The notes under the pieces were generated by a model. That model was not told the DNA's origin and searched no databases. It worked only from the letters and a program-made list of their open reading frames with translations. A stretch of DNA of 38,018 nt from Bdellovibrionales bacterium (GTDB taxonomy: Bacteria > Bdellovibrionota > Bdellovibrionia > Bdellovibrionales > UBA1609), in the NCBI GenBank assembly GCA_028819305.1, contig JAPPLY010000065.1:1-38018 (forward strand), read 5' to 3'. The first letter of the stretch is position 1. The number at the start of each line of letters is the position of its first letter. A program made the position numbers and the translations under genes. Positions 1 through 9,700 of this stretch are shown here, in pieces.

Positions 1-1
1 A

Positions 2-169
2 GAAAAAGGACGCTGGGAGGGAGAAAGAAAAGGACGACAAGAAGGACGACAAGAAAGAAACAAGGAAGTTGTTTTAAATATGCTGAAAAAGAAAACAGAT
101 ATTTCTTTTATTTCCGAAGTGACAGGTCTTTCTGAAAAAGCAATTAGAAAATTAAAAAACGGTTCTTAA
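2..169 (+). CDS. C-terminal end of an Rpn family recombination-promoting nuclease / putative transposase (5' truncated by window edge)
   Basis: Frame 2 reads EKGRWEGERKGRQEGRQERNKEVVLNMLKKKTDISFISEVTGLSEKAIRKLKNGS*, with the charged EG(R/Q) repeat and the 'VVLNMLKKKTDISFISEVTGLSEKAIRKLK' tail typical of Rpn/PD-(D/E)XK transposase-like proteins. Confidence 0.6.
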   Translation, partial: EKGRWEGERKGRQEGRQERNKEVVLNMLKKKTDISFISEVTGLSEKAIRKLKNGS

Positions 170-233
170 AAAGTTAGTATTCTATTTTATAAACATACCA
201 TGTTATTGAAAAATATAATCGTGAATTAAAAGA

Positions 234-428
234 TTATGTGCCTGTAGAAAAATACATCTGAGTATTATCTATAGATACAGCAGAGATTTTTTCAAAATCT
301 TCTTCCTGACTTTCAACTTGGCTTACAACAGCTTTTATATCTTTTGTAAGTTGTAGCAGTTCTCTACTACTTTTTAATTCAAGTTCTTTGAATATAACTT
401 TAAAACTTTCGCTTTTTTTTTGTTCCAT
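234..428 (-). CDS. small 64-aa hypothetical protein, tightly coupled to upstream protease gene
   Basis: ORF starts 3 nt after the protease stop codon on the same strand; charged, helix-prone; no recognised domain. Confidence 0.5.
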   Translation of the reverse strand: MEQKKSESFKVIFKELELKSSRELLQLTKDIKAVVSQVESQEEDFEKISAVSIDNTQMYFSTGT

Positions 429-431
429 TTT

Positions 432-1585
432 TTATACAACCTTTTGTCTAGCTTGAGCTTCTATTTGTCGCCTCAAATCTGATAATTCTATTATGGTCTG
501 ACAACTAGGGCATTTCAACTGATTATTTTGTGGAAATTCGATAAGACCTTTTTGTAGTGGCTGTTTTTTTCCTATATTTGCTTGAATTTTAACAACAAAA
601 CTACATTTATGACATTTTAAATCAACTTCTGCTATTCGTCCACCCCTATTTCTTGGTATTGGTGCAGGTTGATTAGCAAACCTATAGATTTGAGATTTTT
701 CAGTTTCTATCAATTTATATATATTGCTATGAAAAGTCATTTGTAGAAGAGTGTAATATCTATTAAGAGATTCATGTAATTCTTTATTTTCCGAATAGTC
801 AGTAACTTTTAATCTCATTTCTCTTAAATCTTTTATTGTAATCGACCGACCATGAGTTAGCCAATGACTATGATTGCTCAATTGACTAGCTATCTCTTCT
901 GCCCTTTTTATTTTTTCTTCTTCTATAACATCCTTACCACTTGTTGAATGTTTATCCCAACTTTTAAACTTATAATCAGCCAACCATTTCTTCACCAATT
1001 CAATGGCGAAGTTTTTTGCATTCTCAGCACTTTCTAATTCACCAGGAGATATACCCTGTAACATAGGTATATAAGCTTGGTTCAATTTCCCTGTGCCCTC
1101 CACTTCAGATTTTATTTTTTGGAACCCTTTTAAAAGTGCATCTGCTGAAAAAACTTTCCCTTGTGGTGACATAATTTGAGCGTCAATGGGTCCAAGAGTT
1201 GAAGCTGGTTCCATAAGAATCTCATCAGCTGCCATTACTAAAATTGTTCCAGCACTTTTTGCAGTACCCGGTATGATTATAGCTATTTCTTCAAATTTTT
1301 CTCTCATTAAATTCACTATATCTTCAGCTATTTCACCTGAACCACCTGGAGTTTCCAATATAATATCTATTTTTTTGAGTTAATTTCTGGTATCTGATCT
1401 CGAAATAACAATAAATCCGAGTAATCAATTGATATAGGTATCCTGTTTTTGTTCAGGTCTGATGCATATATGAGAACTGGTCTTTCTCTAATTTCTTGGA
1501 TTTTTTTAATTTGATTTTTTCTCTCATTAGAAAGAGACTCAAAATCAAATTCTTGTTTATTTAAGTATTCAGAATAATATCCCAT
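432..1585 (-). pseudogene. SDH (serine dehydrogenase proteinase)/SppA-ClpP-fold serine protease with C-terminal zinc ribbon; reading frame split by -1 frameshift at an A7 run
   Basis: ORFs 1367..1585 and 432..1358 join as ...EINSKK|IDIILETPGGSGEIAEDIV...GTAKSAGTILVMAADEILMEPASTLGPIDAQI... if one A is re-read at 1370-1376. SAGT nucleophile motif; CHKC...CPSC zinc ribbon at C terminus. May be a true pseudogene, a recoded gene or an assembly indel. Confidence 0.75.
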
Positions 1586-1804
1586 CGGGTCAACCCCCTA
1601 TCATTGTGGACAAAATTGATTACTTGAGTTTGAGTTATAAAATAGAGATGAAATAAGCAATATCAAAACAAATCCCGTCTTTAGTCTTAACATGACTTCT
1701 CTTGGCATATACTCCTGATACAAGGTATTGATATAATGGATGGGGTTTTATTTTCCCGTACAGTAGGAAAATAAGATCAATAGGGTTTGGAAAGCAGGTG
1801 TGTA

Positions 1805-2881
1805 ATGGCTCGGTTTTTAAAAACGCGTACAAAAGTATTAGGGTTACATCCCGGTTCTCTTGTCTATATTGGCGATTCAGGAGATAAGGAAAAAATAAAT
1901 ATCAATCTGATAAACTATACTAAAGAGTCTTTTTTTGAATCGCATTCAGCTACTTTTGAAAAATGTGTTGAAAGTGTAAAAGATGGCAGTCACATTACCT
2001 GGGTTGAATTTCGCGGTTTATCTGACAAGAAGGTGATTGAGGAAATTGGAAATCAGTTTGGTATTCATCGTCTCTGGCTGGAAGATGTTTTAAACACAGA
2101 TCACCGTCCCAAGGTGGAGGAGATGGATAACATGCTCTTCTCTATTATTAAATATGTTTCTACAGAAAAAAAAACAGGAAAAATGTATATCAGGGTTTCC
2201 CAGACGAGTATCTTTTTTGGTCAAAATTTTGTTCTTTCCTTCCATGATAGAGAGGATGATATTTTTGAACCAGTAAAAGAGCGACTTAGAAAATCCATCT
2301 GGAAGATTAGAGCTTTAAAAGCGGACTATTTGTTTTATTCGTTAATAGATTTGCTCATTGACCAATATTATATCGTTCTTGAAACAATGGGAGACTATTT
2401 TGAAGAATTAGAAGAGCGTGTGACGGCTAATATCAATAAGTTAAATCCCGTGGATATTCTCTCGCTTAAGGGGGAGTTTTTATATCTTAGAAAAACGGCT
2501 TTTCCGGTAAAAGAAGCCTTAAATAAAATTATTATCAGTAACCATCCCTGGGTGGAACCAAAAAACTTGCGCTACTTTAAAGATATTCAGGATCATACTG
2601 TTCAGATTATTGAGGTTATTGATTATTATAATGAATTAACGACTTCTCTTATGGATTTTTATCAAAATACGATAAATAGAAAAATGAACGAGATTATGAA
2701 AGTTCTCACTATTTTTGCAGCTATTTTCATTCCTATGACCTTTATCGTAGGTATTTATGGTATGAATTTCAAATTCATGCCTGAGTTAAATTGGAAGTAT
2801 GGTTATTTGGCAATATGGGTGCTTTTTTTAATTGTGGGGGGAGGGATGATCTTTCTCTTCAAAAAAAAGAAGTGGTTATAA
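1805..2881 (+). CDS. corA: CorA family magnesium/cobalt transporter
   Basis: C-terminal two-TM region with YGMNF (GMN) signature: TFIVGIYGMNFKFMPELNWKYGYLAIWVLFLIVGGGMIFLFKKKKWL; ATG at 1805 preferred over TTG at 1787. Confidence 0.93.
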   Translation: MARFLKTRTKVLGLHPGSLVYIGDSGDKEKININLINYTKESFFESHSATFEKCVESVKDGSHITWVEFRGLSDKKVIEEIGNQFGIHRLWLEDVLNTDHRPKVEEMDNMLFSIIKYVSTEKKTGKMYIRVSQTSIFFGQNFVLSFHDREDDIFEPVKERLRKSIWKIRALKADYLFYSLIDLLIDQYYIVLETMGDYFEELEERVTANINKLNPVDILSLKGEFLYLRKTAFPVKEALNKIIISNHPWVEPKNLRYFKDIQDHTVQIIEVIDYYNELTTSLMDFYQNTINRKMNEIMKVLTIFAAIFIPMTFIVGIYGMNFKFMPELNWKYGYLAIWVLFLIVGGGMIFLFKKKKWL

Positions 2882-3379
2882 ACTTCCCTAGAAGGAAAAA
2901 AAAATTCAATAATGTGGATTTTCCTGTCCCACTAACTTCAAATAAAAAAAACTTTGCCGGGTTTTTATATTTTAAAATTCAAGATAACATCAAGAGGATC
3001 AAGTAAAAACTTCCTTATAAAATTACTAAAAAAGCAATAAAAGTTTGATAAAAACATAGTTTTATTAGTAAAATGCTTATTCTGATAGTTTTTTAAGGAC
3101 AAAAGTTATTTAAAATCAAAGCATAAATATATGAAAATCACGGATTACCAAATATAATGAAAGACATTTTTAATGTAACAGCACCTATTAGAAATAAAGT
3201 AGGATGCCATTGGAACGATATAGGACAACATTTTTCTGATCATCAAACCATGTCATTTTTAGAAAAAACAATTGAGTTTGGAAAAGTACTTATATGTAGT
3301 CAATGTGGAGGATTACCTAATAAGAAAAAAGCAGATTGTTGGAAATGTGATTGTGAAAAAGAAAGCCTTTATCCTCTTC

Positions 3380-5202
3380 TCAAATGGTTTAAAAATTGCG
3401 GAAAAACAAGAACAAGGGGGTTTTAAAGAAGAGGTGATAAAAGCTCAAATCAGGAAAACGATAGAAACCCATTTTGAAAAAGAAATTCAATTAAAGAACA
3501 CAGGAATAAAAGTTTTATCCCTCTTTTTTTTGGATCGTGTAGAAAATTATAGGATTTATAATGTAGGAGAGGTTTCTTTAGGAACTTACGGAAAATGGTT
3601 TGAGGAGATTTATAAAGAATTATCTGAAAAATATAAAAAAGAGCTAAATATTATACATGTTTCTAAAGTCCACAATGGATATTTTTCTCAAGATAGAAAA
3701 GGCCATTTTAAAAATACCAGAGGTAATACTAAAGAAGATATAAGCACCTATAATTTAATTATGAAAGAAAAAGAAAAACTACTTGATATTAACAATCCCC
3801 TAAAATTTATTTTTTCTCACTCTGCTTTAAGAGAAGGCTGGGATAACCCCAACATTTTTCAAATTTGCACATTGAATGAAATAGACTCTTCTATAAAAAA
3901 AGACAGGAAATTGGCAGAGGTTTGAGACTCCCTGTGAATCAAAATGGGGAAAGAGTGCAAGATGATTTGATTAACAATCTTGTGGTTGTAGCCAATGAAA
4001 GCTACGATGAGTTTGTAAATAGTTTGCAAAAAGAGTTTGAAGAGGAGTGTGGATTTACTTTTGGCGTTTTACCTCCTCATGCCTTTGTTGGAATAACTTT
4101 TGAGAAACAAGGTCAGGAATATAAAATCAAGCTAGAAGAATCCAAAGAAATATGTAATGAGCTTAAAAAATCCTCTTATTTATCTGAGGAGGGAATAATT
4201 AAAGAAAAATTTACAGAAGCTGTTCAAAGGAATGAATTTTCTATCTCTGAAAAATTTAACAATATCGTTGATAAAATTATTTGCACAGTGGAAGAATATC
4301 AAAAAGATCCTTATATTCGGAGGCATAAAACAAAAAAACGGGCAGGATTAAATAAAAAAACTTTCTTAGACCCTGAGTTTCAAAAGTTTTGGGAGGCTAT
4401 TTCCAAAAAAACATTTTATAACGTATGTTATGATTCAAAAGATTTAATAAAAAAAGCGGCAAAAGCAATCCATGATATGGAAACTGTGCCGGCAATTAAA
4501 ATTTCTATTTCTGATGTAGATATTGAGGTTGAAACCAAAGGTGTAACAGCTCATTTAACTAAAACACCAGAACATTTTTATCTTCTTGAAAGAAATAAAA
4601 TTCCTGATATTTTATCTTATATTCAAAATAAAATTCCCATTACTAAAAGAACAATTTTTGAAATTTTAGAGCAATCAGAGAGATTAAGTGATTTTATTTC
4701 TCATCCACAAAAATTTATGGATTTAGCTGTTAAAGAAATACAAACTGTTTTGAACCAATTAATAATTAAAGGCATTAAATATGAAAAACTGGACAAAGAA
4801 TCTTATGAAATGTCTCGGTTTAAAGAGGATGAGCATAAAATGGAGTTTATAGATGATAAAATTATTCCTACTAAAAAATCAATCTATGATTATATCTATT
4901 ATGAATCCACTCCTGAAAAAAGATTTGCTGAAGCTCTTGAAAATATGAAAAATATAAAATATTTTATTAAATTACCAAGCTGGTTCAAAGTCTCAACTCC
5001 CGTTGGAGAATATAATCCTGATTGGGCTATTCTCAAACAAAATGGAGATATTGTATATATGATAAGGGAAACAAAATCCTCTTTAGATAAATTAGGCTTG
5101 CGAGGTTTGGAAAGAAAAAAAATTCAATGTGGGAGAGCCCATTTTGAAAGCATCGGTGTTAATTACAAGGCTTGCACTTCTATTGAGAGCGCAGACTTAT
5201 AA
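3380..5202 (+). pseudogene. 3' part of type III restriction enzyme Res subunit (helicase C-terminal half + endonuclease domain), N-terminus missing and frame broken near 3901
   Basis: EEVIKAQIRKTIETHFEKEIQLKNTGIKVLSLFFLDRVENYR ... HSALREGWDNPNIFQICTLNE ... IGRGLRLPVNQNGERVQD ... DWAILKQNGDIVYMIRETKSSLDKLGLRGLERKKIQCGRAHFESIGVNYKACTS. Helicase motifs split between frames 3272..3925 and 3922..5202; 5' limit approximate. Confidence 0.8.
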
Positions 5203-5374
5203 AATTACTTACTGGATCATCTTTAAAAAGGGAACTACCCCAGGTGCCCCGGTTAGTTTCTCATTTTTTAATCCCCTGCCAATGTCTCTATAAATTTCTC
5301 AAATTTTGCTAATTTTACTAAAAATAAAAGAAATTTTATTGACTTTTGTTAAAAATTCTAAGAAAATTGAACAA

Positions 5375-6688
5375 ATGGTATACAAAAAACGCATTATTAA
5401 AGTTCCAGACAATAAGAACATCTTTTTATTTGGAGTAAGAGGAAGTGGTAAAACGGCCATGTTAAAACGGCTTTATCCCTCTGCTCTTTATATTGATTTG
5501 TTAGATGAATCTCGTTATCAAAATTACCTTTTTAATATAGGTTTATTTTATGAAAAGGTTAGTGCCTTTAGAGACGATGGTTTAGTTATTGTTGATGAAA
5601 TTCAAAGAATGCCTCAGCTTTTAAATGAAGTTCATCGTCTGATTGAATCTTCAAACCGTCGTTTTATTTTGACTGGTTCTAGTGCGAGAAAAATCAAAAC
5701 TCAAGGAGTGAATCTTTTAGGTGGGCGAGCTGGGACAAAATATCTTTATCCTTTTATACCTGAAGAATTAGGAGAGGACTTTAACTTAGAGCAAGCTTTA
5801 CGTTATGGCTTGCTTCCTATTATCTGGTCTTCCTATGATAGATCAGATAAATTAAAAGATTATGTTGGAACTTACCTTAAAGAAGAAATTAAAGCTGAAG
5901 CTTTAGTTAGACACTTGCCGAGCTTTGCCCGCTTTTTAGAAGTAGCAGGCTTATATCATGGGCAAATTGTTAATATCAGTGCTATCGCGAGAGAAGCTAA
6001 AATTGATAGACGATCAGTGAGAGAGTTCTTTTCTATTTTAGAAGATACAATGCTAGGCTTTTTTTTGTCGGCTTATTCCCCAAAACTAAGGTTGAGAGAG
6101 CAAAAAGGTAAAAAATTTTATTTTATTGATCCGGGGCTTGCTAGAACAGTTAAGAAAAATTTTGGTTCAATTTCTATTGAAGAAAAGGGATTTCTTTTTG
6201 AAGGCTTAGTTGCTCAAATTTTAAGGACCTGCGGAGAATACTATAATCTTTATGATGATATTTATTATTGGTCTTCTTTGGGATCTAAACAAACAGAAGT
6301 TGATTTTCTGTTAAAAAGAGGAAAAGAGTTAATAGCTATAGAAGTTAAAGCCAAAGCTGATGTTTCTTCTCGAGATTATAGAGGATTAAAAGCTATTGGA
6401 GAATTATCAAATGTAAAGAGGCGAATTGTCGTTTATATGGGGAAGTTTATAAGAAAAACAGAGCAAGGTTTTGAGATATGGCCTTTTGATTTTTTTTGTA
6501 AAAACTTAAAAGAGGATTTTGAATCTCCTGTTACTTATGAGGAAAAAAAATCTGTTCATGTGCCCTTTATAAAAGAAAGTATATTTTTAAAACCCTCAAT
6601 AATTGATCCTACTCAAAACAAGAAACAGTTGGAGGAGTATAAGGGACTTAATTGGTCAAAAAATAAAAAAGACAGAGGAGAGAATTAA
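5375..6688 (+). CDS. AAA family ATPase with C-terminal DUF4143 (PD-(D/E)XK-like) domain
   Basis: Walker A FGVRGSGKTAML, Walker B VIVDEIQRMPQLL, FILTGSSARKI, LLGGRAG, C-terminal KQTEVDFLLKRGKELIAIEVKAK; ATG at 5375 preferred over the upstream TTG at 5306. Confidence 0.85.
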   Translation: MVYKKRIIKVPDNKNIFLFGVRGSGKTAMLKRLYPSALYIDLLDESRYQNYLFNIGLFYEKVSAFRDDGLVIVDEIQRMPQLLNEVHRLIESSNRRFILTGSSARKIKTQGVNLLGGRAGTKYLYPFIPEELGEDFNLEQALRYGLLPIIWSSYDRSDKLKDYVGTYLKEEIKAEALVRHLPSFARFLEVAGLYHGQIVNISAIAREAKIDRRSVREFFSILEDTMLGFFLSAYSPKLRLREQKGKKFYFIDPGLARTVKKNFGSISIEEKGFLFEGLVAQILRTCGEYYNLYDDIYYWSSLGSKQTEVDFLLKRGKELIAIEVKAKADVSSRDYRGLKAIGELSNVKRRIVVYMGKFIRKTEQGFEIWPFDFFCKNLKEDFESPVTYEEKKSVHVPFIKESIFLKPSIIDPTQNKKQLEEYKGLNWSKNKKDRGEN

Positions 6689-6782
6689 AGCTTAAACCTC
6701 TCGATTTTTTAATTTACAGAAATGAGTCTTCTTTAAGAAAGATTATTTCTTACTAAAAATTTTCTAATTTCTCTACGCTAAT

Positions 6783-9700
6783 ATGAAGGAAAATATAATT
6801 ATGTCTTTAAACCCATCAGATTTTCAAATTCCTCCACCTGAAAATGAAGAACAGTTTGAAAGCTTGTGTTTAGATTTATATAAGTCAGAGTTTGGAGATC
6901 AAACTCAAAGAAATGGAAGAAGAGGGCAGTCTCAAGATGGTGTGGATATTTTTGTACAAGATCAACAAATAGGTATTCAATGTAAAAAAAAAGATTTAAA
7001 TGATAAAATAAAAAAATCAGAATTAAAAGAAGAAGTAAAAAAAGCTAAAAATTTTAAACCCCCTTTAAAAAGGTATATTTTAGCAACCACTTGTAAAAGA
7101 GATGCAGAAATACAAAAAGTAGCTCGGTTAATTTCAGAAAATCATAAAAATCAAAATCTTTTTTCTATTGAAATTCATAGTTGGTATGAAATAAAAGAGT
7201 TTCTTGATAAACATTCTGAAGTTTATGAAAAATATTATCCTAGCTCTCAAAAAGCTCCTTCTATTAATTCAGCTATAATAAGTTCCATTCAAAGCGAAAG
7301 TCACCATCAAGAACTAAATAGAATAAGAGATTTAATAAATGAAGATAAACCTAAAGCAGCCCTTAAGTTATTGGAAAACTTTAAAAAAGAAAAGTGGAAT
7401 CAACTGGAGAATAAAGAAAAATATAAAGTTTTAACTAACATGGCTTGGGCAAAAATAAAAATGCGACAAGAGACGCAAGCTTCTGAGTTACTTATAGAAG
7501 CTTTACAATTTAACAAAGAAGATGAAAATGCTAATGAGAATTGTGCTTTGGCTTATCTAATTATTAACGATATAAAAAATACAAAAAAATATATAGAAAA
7601 AACAAAACAGCTTAATCCTTTAAACACAACAGCTTATACTCTTGAAGTTCAGATTAAAGATAAAGAAAATCAATCTTTAAATGATATTGTTTCTTCCATT
7701 CCACAGAATATAAGAACAAAACATCAAATTGCTCATATTCTGTCCCACATCAGCATAAAAAGAAAACAATACAAAGAAGCGGAAAAATGGCTCAACATTT
7801 TTTATGATATAATAGAACAAAAAAATGGAAACTGGAAAGATATAAATAGCGAAATAGCTTATGCGGATATGTCTTTAGGTCTTATTTTAGCAAAACAAGA
7901 CATTTTTTCAGGAAGGCATATACCAGACAATTTAAAAGATAAACTTGAAGAGATTATAAAAATCTATAAAAAACTGATTACAGATAGCCAATACAGCGAG
8001 TTAAAAGACTTTAATCCCAACTGGTATTTGCATTATGCTTTAGCTCTTGAGTTGAAAGGGAAGCTGAATGATGCGATTTGCATTCTTCAAGAGGGTATTC
8101 GTAAATTCTCATACGATGATCATCTAAAAATAGAACTTAGCCGGTTATTTACACGGAAAGGTGACATAACACAAAGTATTTCTATATTGGAAAAGTTAAT
8201 CGGTTTACAATCTTTAGAATCTAATGATTTTCCAGATTCTATGAGTAAAATATCGCTAACCTCAGACAAAATAGATATATCGGAAAAACTGTTTACTTTA
8301 GCTTTAATTCTGACTGATTTATATTTTCAAAATCAACAATCAGAAAAGGCTCAAAAACTACTAAATAAAATTAAGGAAGCACTGCCTATAAGTGAAGATG
8401 ACCGACTAGAGGTGAATCAATATTCAATATTTAGGCTTATTAATTTTGGAAAAATAGATAAAGCGGAAGAAATATTAAACCCCTTATTTGCAGAAGAGAG
8501 TAATAATATATTTAATCTCATCCTAAAGGCAAAAATAGAGGAAGCTAAAGAAAAAATTAGTGAAACAGAAAAAGAATCTGTAGATCATAAAAATAAAAAA
8601 ACTCAATATCTTAAAAGGGCTTATACTACCTTTAAAGATAAACAATATAATAATGATGAATTAAATCAAAATCACTCCTTTTTTAAGAAAAAAGAGCAAC
8701 TGAGAGATATTGAGCAACTTTCTAAAGAACTTTATTACTGTAAAATGTTTATAGAAGCAGAACCTCTGTTGGAGGAAATTACAAACAAAAACCTTAATCA
8801 TCCAGATATTTTTAAATTATTACATATCTATTTTGAAAATGGTAAGAACAAGTTAGCTATTGAACTGGCAGAAGATTTAATTAAGAAGTTTCCTGATAGA
8901 GTAGAACCGGCAAATATATTATTTCTTATTTATGAAAGCTTGGGGAATAAACAGAAAGCCATCCAATGTTATGAAAATTTCTTCAAGTCAAACCCCACGA
9001 ATGATCTTATAAGAATAGAGTTAGCTTATACATATACATATAGTGAACATGTTTCAAAAGCAAAAGAACTTTTAAAAAAGGATTTTAACTTAAATCCATT
9101 ATCCTCAGAACAAATGAGCAAACTTTCTCTCGCATATATGAAAACAGGGAATATTAAAAAAGCTTTAGAAACTCAATATCAGTGTATCAAAAAAAATCCT
9201 GGAAAAATGGAACCTCAAAGCGTATATTTTGAATTAATCACTTTTTTAAATCATCAAAATTTATATGAAATACACAACCAAGATAAATCTTCTAATATTC
9301 TTAATTCAGTGGAAACTAAATTAGATAAATCTTTTCTTCATCCAGAAAAATTAGATATAGATTGTTATGTCCAAATTAAAGATGCTGAGGATTTAGATGA
9401 AACAGACATTATCATAGAAGAAGATGCAGATATATACACTCCAGATCACGAATTATCAAAAGCTCTTTTAGGAAAGAAAAAAAAGGAAGTAGTTTTATTT
9501 CAGGACAAAAAGTATCAAATTATAAAAATTCAAAGTAAATATATTCGTAAATATCAAGAGATTATCAAAGAAACAGAAAATAGATACCCTTCAAAGCCTT
9601 TTGTTAAGTCTTTTTCAATTCCTCATAATGCTGATATAAAAGAACTTGCACACATTTTTAAGAAAGTGCAACCAAATATTTTAAAACAATATGAAACCTT

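Noticed and set aside
1186-1832. ORFs 1186..1383 (+) and 1635..1832 (-)
   Set aside because: The first is antisense to the protease gene; the second overlaps the corA start antisense and has no motif.
3157-3426. Stand-alone Cys-rich protein (ICSQCGG...CWKCDC)
   Set aside because: Overlaps the Res frame and lies in a scrambled region with no homologous start context; could be a methyltransferase remnant but not supportable by eye.
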